Source: Curtobacterium sp. SGAir0471 (GTDB lineage: Bacteria > Actinomycetota > Actinomycetes > Actinomycetales > Microbacteriaceae). Taken from it: a stretch of 64,000 bases of DNA. This document shows, piece by piece, positions 44,668-52,871 of the stretch. The translations under genes and the position numbers were made by a program. The DNA lies in the NCBI RefSeq assembly GCF_005490985.1, contig NZ_CP027869.1, positions 1,240,001 through 1,304,000 of the forward strand, read 5' to 3'. Numbering within the stretch: the stretch's first letter is position 1; every line of letters starts with the position of its first letter. The notes below the pieces were generated by a model that searched no databases, was not told the origin of the DNA, and saw nothing but the letters and a program-made list of their open reading frames with translations.

Positions 44668-44732
44668 GCCCGGCTGACGACCGGTGGAGCGGCTGGTCCG
44701 GGGGCGGTGGGTCGTCGGTCCATACTGGTTCG

Positions 44733-45038
44733 GTGACGACACTGCGAGGCAGGATCCGCTCGACCGAGACGCGTGAGGCCGAGGGCTACGCCGACTCCGT
44801 CGTGGCCGCCAAGGAGGCAGCGATCGCCGCACTCGACCTGGACGGGTTCGAGCTGACGCAGACGAACGCGGTCGAGAGCAAGGCGACGGGGGAGACCACG
44901 ATCAAGGCGACCGCGCGCTCGACGGAGACACGCGAGCACGAGGCGTCGGGGCCGAACTACGAGGCGGCGCTGGCGGCGTACCGGAACACGGTGCCCGAGG
45001 GGTGGCAGGCGCAGCACGTGTGGGTGGTGGCGGAGTAG
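44733..45038 (+). CDS. small conserved-looking protein with internal repeat
   Basis: 101 residues from the GTG at 44733, which lies 6 bases after CATACT and is probably leaderless. The motif RSTETREAEG recurs as RSTETREHEASG about 50 residues later, suggesting a duplicated strand-hairpin. No known family recognised; no signal peptide. Confidence 0.6.
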   Translation: MTTLRGRIRSTETREAEGYADSVVAAKEAAIAALDLDGFELTQTNAVESKATGETTIKATARSTETREHEASGPNYEAALAAYRNTVPEGWQAQHVWVVAE

Positions 45039-45050
45039 CCGTCCCGGCGC

Positions 45051-46460
45051 TCAGCGCTGGTCCGCAGCGAGCTTGCTGTGCTTCCGCGAGTACCCGAAGT
45101 ACACGCCGAGCCCGATCGCGAACCAGATCGCGAACCGCACCCACGTCTCCCACTGCAGGAACGTCACGAGCCACAGCGACGCGATGACCCCGATGATCGG
45201 CACGACGGGCATGAACGGGAGCTTGAACTGCCGGTCGAGGTCGGGCTGTCGGTAGCGGAGCACGATCACCGCCGAGCAGACGACCACGAACGCGAGCAGG
45301 ATCCCGATGTTGGTCAGCTCTGCGACGACCCCGATCGGCAGCACGCCCGCGAGCACCGCCGACGCGATGCCGAGGATCCAGGTCACCCGGGTGGGCACGT
45401 GCCGCTTCGGGTCGGTCTTCGCGAACCACTTCGGCATGAGCCCGTCCCGGCTCATCGAGAACCAGACGCGCGAGGCACCGAGCATGAACGTCACGAGCAC
45501 GGTCACGATGCCGACGATCGCCCCGATCGCGATGACGTTCGCGACGCCGCCGAGCCCGACGGACGCGAACGCCGACGAGAACCCGGACGCGGGGTCGATG
45601 TCGGTGTACTTCTGCATGCCGGTGAGCACGAGCGTCGCCAGGACGTAGAGCACCATCGCGATGCCGAGCGACAGCAGGATCGCCTTCGGCATGTGCTTCC
45701 GGGCGTCGGTGGACTCCTCGGCGGCGGTCGACATGGCGTCGTAGCCGAACACGGCGAAGAACACGGTGGCGGCGCCGGTCATCACCCCGCCGAAGCCGAA
45801 CGGGAAGTACGGCGAGTAGTTCGCGCTGTTGATGTGGAACACCCCGAGCACGACGATGAAGACCACGAGGCCGACCTTGATCGCCACGGCGACGAGCTCG
45901 AACCGGGCCGCGCTGCGGATGCCCCGGGTCAGGACGAACGCGGTGAGCAGGCAGAGCAGGATCGCGAACACGTCCACGACGTGGCCGTCCCCGGTCCCGG
46001 GCGCGCCGAGCATCCACGCGGGCAGGTCGACGCCGATCTGCCCGACCAGGAAGCCGACGTAGCCGGAGATGCCGATCGCGACGACGGCGACGATCGCGGT
46101 GTACTCGAGCAGCAGGTCCCAGCCGATGAACCAGCCGACGACCTCGCCGAGCACGGCGTACCCGTACGTGTAGGCGCTGCCGGCCTTCGGGATGAGCCCG
46201 GCGAACTCGGCGTAGGACAGTGCGGCGGCGGCGCTGGCGACCCCGGCGATGAGGAAGCTGATGAGCACGGCGGGCCCGGCGACCCCGTTGGCGACGGTGC
46301 CGGCCAGGGTGAAGATACCGGCGCCGATGATGCCGCCGATGCCGATGGCGGTGAGCTGCCACAGCCCGAGGTGCCGTTTCAGGCCGCCCTCGCCCTCGGG
46401 CCCGTCGTCGATCGTGTCGATGGGCTTCCGTCGGAAGATCCCCTGTGTCGTCGTCGTCAC
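45051..46460 (-). CDS. APC-superfamily amino-acid permease (CAT type)
   Basis: 469 residues, about 12 membrane helices. The N-terminal IGIGGIIGAGIFTLAG is the glycine-rich substrate site of the APC family, and FGYDAMSTAAEESTDARKHMP is typical of cationic amino-acid transporter-like members. The GTG at 46460 gives the usual short N-terminus (TTTTQGIFRRKPID); the open frame reaches 46508. Substrate is probably a cationic or broad-range amino acid; not certain. Confidence 0.85.
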   Translation of the reverse strand: MTTTTQGIFRRKPIDTIDDGPEGEGGLKRHLGLWQLTAIGIGGIIGAGIFTLAGTVANGVAGPAVLISFLIAGVASAAAALSYAEFAGLIPKAGSAYTYGYAVLGEVVGWFIGWDLLLEYTAIVAVVAIGISGYVGFLVGQIGVDLPAWMLGAPGTGDGHVVDVFAILLCLLTAFVLTRGIRSAARFELVAVAIKVGLVVFIVVLGVFHINSANYSPYFPFGFGGVMTGAATVFFAVFGYDAMSTAAEESTDARKHMPKAILLSLGIAMVLYVLATLVLTGMQKYTDIDPASGFSSAFASVGLGGVANVIAIGAIVGIVTVLVTFMLGASRVWFSMSRDGLMPKWFAKTDPKRHVPTRVTWILGIASAVLAGVLPIGVVAELTNIGILLAFVVVCSAVIVLRYRQPDLDRQFKLPFMPVVPIIGVIASLWLVTFLQWETWVRFAIWFAIGLGVYFGYSRKHSKLAADQR

Positions 46461-46506
46461 GCGCCCACTCTGCTCCTTCTGCGGCGGCGGTGGTAGACCC
46501 GGCAGC

Positions 46507-46998
46507 ATGCGTCGTGCAGCTCGTGTCGAACCCGGTCCCGGTCAGGAGTCCGTCTGGGACTACCCGCGTCCTCCTGCGGTGGAGGCGGTCCCCGAACGGG
46601 TCGTCGTGCGGCTCGGCGGCGAGGTCGTCGTCGACACGACCGATGCGGTCCGGGTGCTCGAGACCTCGCACCCGCCGGTGTACTACGTGCCGATGTCGGG
46701 GGTGGAGCTGCGTCCGGCGCAGGGCTCGAGCATGTGCGAGTTCAAGGGACGTGCCCGCTACTTCGACGTGGTCGGCGGGGACGGGGTCGTCGCGCCGCGG
46801 GCGGCCTGGAACTACCCGACGCCCGAGCCCGGGTACGAGGACCTGCGCGACCGGATCGCGATCTACCCGTCCGCGATGGACTCGTGCGAGGTCGGTGGCG
46901 AGGTCGTGCAGGCGCAGGAGGGCGACTTCTACGGCGGGTGGATCACGTCGCGGGTGGTCGGACCCTTCAAGGGCGGGCCGGGCACGCTCGGCTGGTGA
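46507..46998 (+). CDS. DUF427 domain protein
   Basis: 163 residues. The DUF427 pattern is visible in VVVRLGGEVVVDTTDAVRVL, PVYYVPMSGV and AAWNYPTPEPGYEDLRDRIA. These small beta-rich cytoplasmic proteins are widespread in actinobacteria and have no settled function. The ATG lies 7 bases after TAGACC. The 3' end, with the stop codon, is duplicated just downstream. Confidence 0.8.
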   Translation: MRRAARVEPGPGQESVWDYPRPPAVEAVPERVVVRLGGEVVVDTTDAVRVLETSHPPVYYVPMSGVELRPAQGSSMCEFKGRARYFDVVGGDGVVAPRAAWNYPTPEPGYEDLRDRIAIYPSAMDSCEVGGEVVQAQEGDFYGGWITSRVVGPFKGGPGTLGW

Positions 46999-47074
46999 CC
47001 ACGCGCCGAACCGAGCCGCGTCGGGCGGGCCGGGCACGCTCGGCTGGTGACCTTGCGCCGGACCGGACCGGCGG
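46971..47074. repeat. 52-bp tandem duplication of a gene 3' end
   Basis: Bases 46971-47000 recur without change at 47023-47052, and similarity continues for about 15 more bases, giving two 52-base units. The repeated part encodes GGPGTLGW and the stop of the DUF427 gene. The second unit lies outside the gene. The rest of the gap to 47126 shows nothing further. Confidence 0.8.
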
Positions 47075-47126
47075 GGCGGACGTGCCCCGAGCCTCCATGC
47101 CGACGTCGAGCGGTGGTCGGCCGCCG

Positions 47127-47459
47127 TCAGCGGCGTGCGTAGGGCGACCAGAACGGCGGTGGGAAGGCCCCGTCCGTCGCGAAGGTGAGCAGCTGCCAGC
47201 CCATCATCACCAGGCCGAGTGCCCCGAGCACCAGGCCGATCCACGCCCAGGCGCGCACCGCTCGTCGGCGCCCGGCGAGGTGCGCGGCACGGAGACCGCA
47301 GAGGACGCAGACGGCGCCGAACACGACTTCGAGGGTGACGTGCCGCGCCATGTCGGCGGCAGGCACGATGATGCCCATCCAGAGCGAGAGGGGGGCGAGC
47401 AGCACGGCGACGGTCGCCAGGACGGCGGGCGGTTCGTGGTCGCGAGCGCCGGCTGCCAT
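47127..47459 (-). CDS. small membrane protein
   Basis: 110 residues with three hydrophobic segments (VLLAPLSLWMGIIVPAA; VVFGAVCVLCGL; WIGLVLGALGLVMMGWQLL). No family recognised. The ATG lies 7 bases after TAGGTT on the same strand, which fits a leaderless message. Confidence 0.65.
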   Translation of the reverse strand: MAAGARDHEPPAVLATVAVLLAPLSLWMGIIVPAADMARHVTLEVVFGAVCVLCGLRAAHLAGRRRAVRAWAWIGLVLGALGLVMMGWQLLTFATDGAFPPPFWSPYARR

Positions 47460-47466
47460 GGGTCCG

Positions 47467-47472
47467 AACCTA
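47467..47472 (-). promoter_or_regulatory. -10 box of a probable leaderless transcript
   Basis: TAGGTT on the - strand ends 7 bases before the ATG at 47459. Confidence 0.5.
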
Positions 47473-47572
47473 CCGACGTGACGTGCGTCTCGCGCGCCGA
47501 CGCGGACCGCCGCGTTGCGCGCTGCCCTGCGACGCGCCGGACGGCTGTCGAACGAGCGAGCACGATGGGGGC

Positions 47573-47956
47573 ATGCGTTCCTTCGTCCGTGTCCTCCTCG
47601 GCGCCGCGCTCGTCTTCGCGGGCACCAGCCACCTCACCTTCGCCCGTCGTGACTTCCGTGCCCAGGTGCCGGACTTCGTGCCGCTCGACACGGACACGAC
47701 GGTGCTCGCCTCGGGCGTGGCGGAGATCGGGCTCGGGAGCGCGCTCCTGTTCACGCCGCGTCGCCGCCGGAAGACCGTCGGCACGATCGCGGCGCTGTTC
47801 TTCACGGTGATCTTCCCGGGGAACCTGTCGCAGTGGGTGAACCGCCGCGACGCCTTCGGGCTCGACACGGACGAGAAGCGCGTCGCTCGACTCTTCGGGC
47901 AGCCGCTGCTCATCTGGGCGGCGCTCTGGTCGACGCGCGGGTCCGGGTCGCGCTGA
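47573..47956 (+). CDS. DoxX-like membrane protein
   Basis: 127 residues. The opening VRVLLGAALVFAGTSHLTF and AEIGLGSALLF fit the DoxX/MauE-like four-helix family, and FPGNLSQWVNRRDAFGLDTD is typical of short actinobacterial members. The stop overlaps the next ATG (TGATG). Role unknown; some relatives take part in membrane redox or sulfur metabolism. Confidence 0.7.
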   Translation: MRSFVRVLLGAALVFAGTSHLTFARRDFRAQVPDFVPLDTDTTVLASGVAEIGLGSALLFTPRRRRKTVGTIAALFFTVIFPGNLSQWVNRRDAFGLDTDEKRVARLFGQPLLIWAALWSTRGSGSR

Positions 47957-48513
47957 TGTCCGCCCCGGCTGCGTCGCAGGACCCGGACGTGACGTCCGGG
48001 TCGGTCGGCGTGGCCGGTACATCTGGTCGTGCTGTGTCGTCGGGGTCGGCAGTGGCGTCGGGGTCGGCAGTGTCATCGGGGTCGGCTGCGTCGGCCGCGT
48101 CGGCTGCTTCGTCGGTTGCGTCTGCGTCGTCGCCCGGATCGTCCGGCCGGGAGGCACGGCTCGCCGCCCGCACACCCCGTCATGTCGTCGACGTGGTCGC
48201 CACGGTGCTGCTGCTCGCCCTGCTCGCGGTCGAGTCGGTGGCCGCCGGGGGCGGCATCGTGTTCCTGTCGCTGGCGTTCCACTCGTGCGCCGCCCCGGGC
48301 AACACCTGCGACGCCGGCCTCGGTACCGGGGTCGTGACCGTCGGGCCGGTCCTCGTGGCCCTGGTGCTCGTCGGCACGGTCGTCGGCTGCGTGCTGCGGC
48401 TCGTCCGTCGACGCCTCGCCTGGCCCCTGGCACTCGTCGGGATCGCGGCGCAGGTCGTCGTGTTCTTCGCCGCGTTGCTGCTCGTCGACGCTGCGGTCCA
48501 GCACGGGTTCTGA
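47956..48513 (+). CDS. membrane protein with repetitive Ser/Ala/Gly N-terminus
   Basis: 185 residues. The first ~60 residues are a low-complexity Ser/Ala/Gly/Val region encoded by 18-bp tandem repeats. Three or four hydrophobic helices follow (VVATVLLLALLAVESVAAGG and others), with two cysteines in an outer loop. Coupled to the DoxX-like gene by TGATG. No family recognised. Confidence 0.6.
   Translation: MSAPAASQDPDVTSGSVGVAGTSGRAVSSGSAVASGSAVSSGSAASAASAASSVASASSPGSSGREARLAARTPRHVVDVVATVLLLALLAVESVAAGGGIVFLSLAFHSCAAPGNTCDAGLGTGVVTVGPVLVALVLVGTVVGCVLRLVRRRLAWPLALVGIAAQVVVFFAALLLVDAAVQHGF
48034..48087 (+). repeat. 18-bp tandem repeats, three copies, in coding sequence
   Basis: Units at 48034-48051, 48052-48069 and 48070-48087 differ at one to three positions and encode SSGSAV-like hexapeptides. 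More degenerate 9-bp repeats (GCGTCGGCC-like) follow. Copy number could change without shifting the frame. Confidence 0.75.
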
Positions 48514-48607
48514 CCGTCCTCCTGCACAGGCAGTCGTCGCCGCGCGTGCGTCCACAGATCATCGATCGGCGCTGCTGCCGAGCGAGGTCGTCCCGCAGGC
48601 TCGGAGC

Positions 48608-49048
48608 ATGTCAGGAACCGATCTGCTCGACCAGCTGTTCACCACGTCCGCCCGGACCGACGCCGACGTCGTCGCGCTCGCCTCCGGCGTCGTCGGACGC
48701 CCGATCCGGAGGCAGTGCTGGGTGCTCTTCCTCGACGAGCGGGCCGTCCCGGTGCCGTTCCTGCTGCCCGTGTCCGATCTGCCGCTGCAGCCGGACGAGC
48801 ACGTCGAGGACTTCGCCACGCTCGTCGCCGAGGTCTGCGTCGACAACGCCGCGGCCGAGGTCGTGCTGGCGTGGGAACGGCCGGGCGAGACGCAGCTGTT
48901 CCCGGTCGACTGGGAGTGGATCGACGCCTGCGCGTGCGCCTTCGCGGAGCGGGCGGTGCGCCTGCGCGGGCAGGTCGTGGTGAACGCCACGGGGGCGTCG
49001 ATGGTCGAGCTCCACGACGCCGAGGAACTCGGGCCGATGCTGCGGTGA
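48608..49048 (+). CDS. hypothetical protein
   Basis: 146 residues, acidic, no signal peptide or membrane helix. The sequence WVLFLDERAVPVPFLLPV followed by FATLVAEVCVDNAAAEVVLAWERPG looks like a compact alpha/beta domain found in actinobacterial hypothetical proteins. I do not recognise a function. It is a single gene flanked by convergent and unrelated genes. Confidence 0.6.
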   Translation: MSGTDLLDQLFTTSARTDADVVALASGVVGRPIRRQCWVLFLDERAVPVPFLLPVSDLPLQPDEHVEDFATLVAEVCVDNAAAEVVLAWERPGETQLFPVDWEWIDACACAFAERAVRLRGQVVVNATGASMVELHDAEELGPMLR

Positions 49049-49050
49049 CC

Positions 49051-49665
49051 TCAGCCCTGCGGAGCGGTGTCGGGCACGGTCTGCCCGGTCAGTCCCTCGA
49101 CGACGGCCTTCGCCTCCGGCCAGAACTTCGCGTAGTGGTCCGGGTCTGCGTTGATCTGCACCGCGTGCGCCATCTGCGTCGGGGTCATGGTCTTCCACCC
49201 CGGCGTCTTGACGAGCTTCGTGTAGAACATCGTCGCGGCGGTGTACGGGTCCATCCGCTGCTCGTACGTGCCCCACGCGCCGTTGTCGCGCTGCTGGAAC
49301 AGTCCGCGGCTGTCCGGTCCGACGGCGTCCCCGTGGTCGAGGTTCACCAGGCTCGACTCACCGATCGCGGTCATCACGCCGACGGCCTGGGTGTGCGGGC
49401 CGATGCCGAGCGCCTGTGCGGCCTCGATGACGTAGGCCGCGTTCACCAGGCGGTCCTGGCAGAAGCCGGCGACGGGGCCCGCGGGCACCACGATCCCGCC
49501 GACGGTGCGCGAGGCGACCTCGGGGCACGCAGGTTCGGCGGAGACGGACTTCGCGGCGCCGGTCAGCGAGTGCACCGCGATGACGACGACCACGACGACC
49601 CCGATGACGGCTGCGACCACGCCTGCCCCGAACACCGAGGCGATGGTGATGCCGGCGCGGCGCAT
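49051..49665 (-). CDS. exported lysozyme-like / transglycosylase-type protein
   Basis: 204 residues from the ATG at 49665 (GGAAGGA upstream). One N-terminal hydrophobic helix (VVAAVIGVVVVVVIAV) anchors or exports it. The C-terminal domain, with QAVGVMTAIGESSL, DSRGLFQQRDNGAWGT and the segment MDPYTAATMFY, matches a family of cell-wall hydrolase-like proteins common in actinobacteria and their mobile elements; the Glu in AIGESS may be catalytic. Probably acts on peptidoglycan. Confidence 0.7.
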   Translation of the reverse strand: MRRAGITIASVFGAGVVAAVIGVVVVVVIAVHSLTGAAKSVSAEPACPEVASRTVGGIVVPAGPVAGFCQDRLVNAAYVIEAAQALGIGPHTQAVGVMTAIGESSLVNLDHGDAVGPDSRGLFQQRDNGAWGTYEQRMDPYTAATMFYTKLVKTPGWKTMTPTQMAHAVQINADPDHYAKFWPEAKAVVEGLTGQTVPDTAPQG

Positions 49666-49840
49666 GTCGGGGTCCTTCCGGGCGGGTGGTCCGTCCGGAG
49701 TGCCGGACGGGCGGGAGCAGAGCACGACGAGCGTACGGTCACCGGCTGGGAACCGCAGCCGCCCGATCGGGGGTGTCGGCGGCCGTGACCGCTGCCCGCC
49801 TGCGTTCGGCTCCCCGCACGTCGGCCCGTTCGTCCGCTGC

Positions 49841-49951
49841 TCAGTCGCGCTTCCGCCCGTCGCGCTTCCGCCCGTCGCGGAAGGCCATCGACAGCGAGAT
49901 CACGACGATCGCCCCGATGGAGATCGCGAAGATGATCTCGCTCGCGTCCAT
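49841..49951 (-). CDS. 36-residue membrane protein coupled to an amino-acid permease
   Basis: The ATG shares a base with the permease stop (TGATG). The product has one hydrophobic helix (IIFAISIGAIVVISLSMAF) and a charged tail in which DGRKR occurs twice, from a 15-bp DNA repeat. Small subunits of this kind accompany some amino-acid and methionine/alanine transporters; an accessory role here is inferred from position and form. The remaining gap 49666-49840 shows no feature. Confidence 0.6.
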   Translation of the reverse strand: MDASEIIFAISIGAIVVISLSMAFRDGRKRDGRKRD

Positions 49952-51504
49952 CAGCCGTCCCGTCGGTCGTCGTGCCGCCCGTCGTGCTTGCCGTCGCGCC
50001 GCCCGTCGATGCGCTCGGCGCCGTCGACGCGCTCGGAGTGGTCCCCGTCCTCGTGGTGGCGGTGTCCGGTTCCCGGTCGGACGACCGCGGTCGGCTCGGT
50101 GACGAGGCCGGTCGGTGCCTTCTCGGTCTGCTTGCGCCCGTGCGTGAACCAGGTGAGGAGCCAGAGCAGGACGCCGAGTCCGAGCAGCGCGCCGGCGATC
50201 TGGTACTGCTGGGGATCACGACCGGACGAGAACGGCAGCACCAGCCACAGACAGGTCACGACACCGATCACCGGGATCACGACGCCGGCCCGGAAGTGCT
50301 CGTGCCCGACGCGATCTCGCCGCAGCACGAGCACCGACAGGTTCACGACCGCGAAGACCGAGAGCAGGAGCAGCGACGTCGTGCCGCCGAGGACCACGAC
50401 GATGGGGGAGTCCGGGTCGAGCGAGACCCACCCGATGAGCAGGAGCGAGATGAGGGTGGTGAAGACGATCGCGGTCGAGGGGGTGCGACGGGCCGGCGAG
50501 ACCCGCGACAGGAACCCGGGCAGCACGCCCTGCTTGCTCATGCCGTACAGCAGTCGGGACGCCATCATCATGTTGATCAGCGCCGTGTTGGCGACCGCGA
50601 ACATCGAGATGAACGGCAGCAGGTCGGCGATGGGGAAGTCCGGTGCCGCGGTCTGCACGACCGTGACGAGCGGGGTCTCGTTGCCGGCGAGCTCACCGAT
50701 CGGCACGACGGCGACGGCGCAGATCGACACGAGCACGTAGATGACCGCCGTGATGCCCAGGCCGGTGAGCATCACCTTCGGGAAGATCCGCGACGGGTCC
50801 TTGGTCTCCTCGGCCATGTTCACCGAGTCCTCGAAGCCGACCATCGCGAAGAACGCCAGCGAGGTCGCGGTGGACACCGACAGCAGGAGGGTCTTGTCCT
50901 CGGGGGTGTCGAACATCACCACGCGAGAGAAGTCCGCGTTGCCGCCGGCGATCGCCCAGAACCCGATGAGGATCACCATCACCAGACCGGACAGCTCCAC
51001 CAGGGTGAGCACGACGTTCGTCTTGACGCTCTCGCTGACGCCCCGGAAGTTGACCGCCATCACCGCGAGCATGAAGCCCATCGCGATGAGCATCACGACG
51101 CTGTTCGGCAGCTCGAGACCGAAGCCCGCGCCGAGGTTCGCCGCGAAGGCCCGCGACGCCGTGCTCGCCGACGTGATGCCGGAGCACATCACGATGAACG
51201 TGACGATGAAGGTGACGAAGTGGATGCCGAACGCCTTGTGGACGTAGAGGGCGGCGCCCGCGGTCTGCGGGTACTTCGTCACGAGCTCCAGGTACGAGAA
51301 CGCGGTGAGCAGGGCGACCGCGAACGCGATGAGGAAGGGGAGCCACGCGGCACCGCCGACCTCTGCGGCGACCTGACCGGTCAACGCGTAGACACCCGTT
51401 CCGAGGATGTCGCCGACGATGAAGAGCAGCAGCAGCTTGGGGCCGATGACGCGCTTGAGCGTGGGTTGCTCCTGCTGCGTCGCGTCCGACTTGGTGGTGG
51501 TCAT
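49951..51504 (-). CDS. APC-superfamily amino-acid permease
   Basis: 517 residues with 12-13 membrane helices and a His/Asp/Arg-rich cytoplasmic tail. GDILGTGVYALTGQVA is the APC substrate motif and MVGFEDSVNMAEETKDPSRI the conserved loop after helix 6. A GGAAAGG site precedes the ATG. The tail (ERVDGAERIDGRRDGKHDGR) is low-complexity. The downstream small protein is probably part of the same transporter. Substrate unknown. Confidence 0.85.
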   Translation of the reverse strand: MTTTKSDATQQEQPTLKRVIGPKLLLLFIVGDILGTGVYALTGQVAAEVGGAAWLPFLIAFAVALLTAFSYLELVTKYPQTAGAALYVHKAFGIHFVTFIVTFIVMCSGITSASTASRAFAANLGAGFGLELPNSVVMLIAMGFMLAVMAVNFRGVSESVKTNVVLTLVELSGLVMVILIGFWAIAGGNADFSRVVMFDTPEDKTLLLSVSTATSLAFFAMVGFEDSVNMAEETKDPSRIFPKVMLTGLGITAVIYVLVSICAVAVVPIGELAGNETPLVTVVQTAAPDFPIADLLPFISMFAVANTALINMMMASRLLYGMSKQGVLPGFLSRVSPARRTPSTAIVFTTLISLLLIGWVSLDPDSPIVVVLGGTTSLLLLSVFAVVNLSVLVLRRDRVGHEHFRAGVVIPVIGVVTCLWLVLPFSSGRDPQQYQIAGALLGLGVLLWLLTWFTHGRKQTEKAPTGLVTEPTAVVRPGTGHRHHEDGDHSERVDGAERIDGRRDGKHDGRHDDRRDG

Positions 51505-51615
51505 ACGTCAGCCTTTCCCGAGGGATGGCACTCTGTCTACTCTCACAGGAAGATCGCCGCTGCCTGCAACACGCCCGTTGCCTGGATCACGCGGCCGCTC
51601 TCGGGTGCCGATCGC

Positions 51616-51621
51616 TACGCT
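51616..51621 (+). promoter_or_regulatory. -10 box of a probable leaderless transcript
   Basis: TACGCT ends 7 bases before the ATG at 51629, and no ribosome site is present. Confidence 0.5.
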
Positions 51622-51628
51622 CCGGGAC

Positions 51629-52057
51629 ATGTACGACGATGCCGACACCACCGAAGAACCCGTCGAGTTCGCCGACTTCAACGCCAAGCTGCTCGTGCTC
51701 GACGTCCTGTGCTACGACCTCGACGTGCTCGAGCCCTACGACGGTGACGCGGACGAGGACGCCGGCGAGGACCTCGACGTCGAGGGGCAGGACGACCGCG
51801 CCCGCGAGTACTACGACGACCTCGACCTGTTGCCGTCCCACCTGGCGCTGGTGACGGAGCTCACCGTCGACTCCGACCTCGAGGTCCTGCAGGACGTCCA
51901 CCCCGGCTGGGACGGTTCCGACGACCGGTACGACCCGCAGAACTGGGACGACGTGCTCGACCTCCCGGCGCTGACGACCGTGTACGCCGCCGCGCCGCTG
52001 CCCGCGCACGTGGCCGAGCGCCTCGCTGCGAAGGGCGTCGAGGTCCGCTCCGCCTGA
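51629..52057 (+). CDS. acidic hypothetical protein
   Basis: 142 residues, strongly acidic, with the Asp/Glu-rich run DADEDAGEDLDVEGQDD. FNAKLLVLDVLCYDLDVL at the start and LPSHLALVTELTVDSDLEVLQDVHPGWDG in the middle suggest a DUF6892-like or immunity-protein-like fold, but I cannot name the family. Single gene, probably leaderless. Confidence 0.6.
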   Translation: MYDDADTTEEPVEFADFNAKLLVLDVLCYDLDVLEPYDGDADEDAGEDLDVEGQDDRAREYYDDLDLLPSHLALVTELTVDSDLEVLQDVHPGWDGSDDRYDPQNWDDVLDLPALTTVYAAAPLPAHVAERLAAKGVEVRSA

Positions 52058-52090
52058 CTCCGGGCGCGTGCGCCCGGGCAGCGACAGCTC

Positions 52091-52200
52091 GTGCGACATC
52101 ACACGCGTCGAACGACACGTGCAATGTCCATCCATGCGCCCGCATCGGTTGCGTGCGCATGGTGCGACATCATCCTCGTCGAACGACGCGTGCGATGTCG
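52091..52200. repeat. pair of 39-bp palindromic repeats around a large hairpin, family B
   Basis: Units 52091-52129 and 52162-52200 match at about 33 of 39 positions. Each holds an inner GTCG-AA-CGAC palindrome; in the second unit outer arms CGACATC and GATGTCG also pair. Between the units, CCATGCGC and GCGCATGG form another stem, so the whole block can fold into a large cruciform. It fills the gap between the acidic protein gene and the UDG gene, which are convergent, and looks like a REP/BIME-type element. Confidence 0.7.
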
Positions 52201-52244
52201 ACGTCGGCGTGCGAACAAGCCGCCCGGAGCCCGCGCGCCCCGCC

Positions 52245-52871
52245 CTACCGCTGCAGCGCCCGCACCTGCTCGGTGAACTGCGCGGCACCGCCCTGCGCCG
52301 GGTGCCGCACCGCCACGGCGTCGATGCCAGCCAGCGCGAGCGCGCCCTGGGCCTTCCGCCCGACGGCGACGACCCGCACCGGGTGTCCGGCGCCACGAGC
52401 GGCACGCAGCGCCTCGAGCAGCGCGAGCGCGACCGGAGCGCCCGAGCGCACCTCGGCCGGGCGCGGGGTCCGGTTGGTCAGCCGGTCGCCGGCGACGAAG
52501 GGGTGGTGCGGGAAGATCGCCCACGCCAGGGGGAGCGGCCCGGACCAGTCCTGCAGTGCCGCGTGCACGACCCGCGACGAGGCCTCCCACGGCGCGGTCG
52601 GCTCCGGCGGCACGAGCACGTCGAACCCGAGCATGTCGAGCTCCCGCATGCTCGTGAACGGGATGCCCGTGTTGGTCATGCCGCGCCAGCCGGGAGCCTC
52701 GGCGACGAGCACGGTGTCGGCCAGCGCTCCGACGTGGGACAGGTAGGACGCCAGGTTCGCCCGACGCAGCCGGCCCTCCGCCGAGTCGGTCGAGTAGAGC
52801 GCCTCGGCGTCCTCCGCCACCGGGACGGCATCGAGCGCCGCCCAGAACCCTCCGAGGTCGAGCGCCGTCAC
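52245..52871 (-). CDS. uracil-DNA glycosylase superfamily protein
   Basis: 208 residues. VLVAEAPGWRGMTNTGIPFTS is the UDG-fold active-site region (compare GxxPG motifs), and AVRHPAQGGAAQFTEQV near the C-terminus is the second motif (HPxxG). The start overlaps the glycosyltransferase stop as ATGA. Likely a DNA-repair glycosylase of an unassigned UDG family; substrate not proven. Confidence 0.75.
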   Translation of the reverse strand: MTALDLGGFWAALDAVPVAEDAEALYSTDSAEGRLRRANLASYLSHVGALADTVLVAEAPGWRGMTNTGIPFTSMRELDMLGFDVLVPPEPTAPWEASSRVVHAALQDWSGPLPLAWAIFPHHPFVAGDRLTNRTPRPAEVRSGAPVALALLEALRAARGAGHPVRVVAVGRKAQGALALAGIDAVAVRHPAQGGAAQFTEQVRALQR

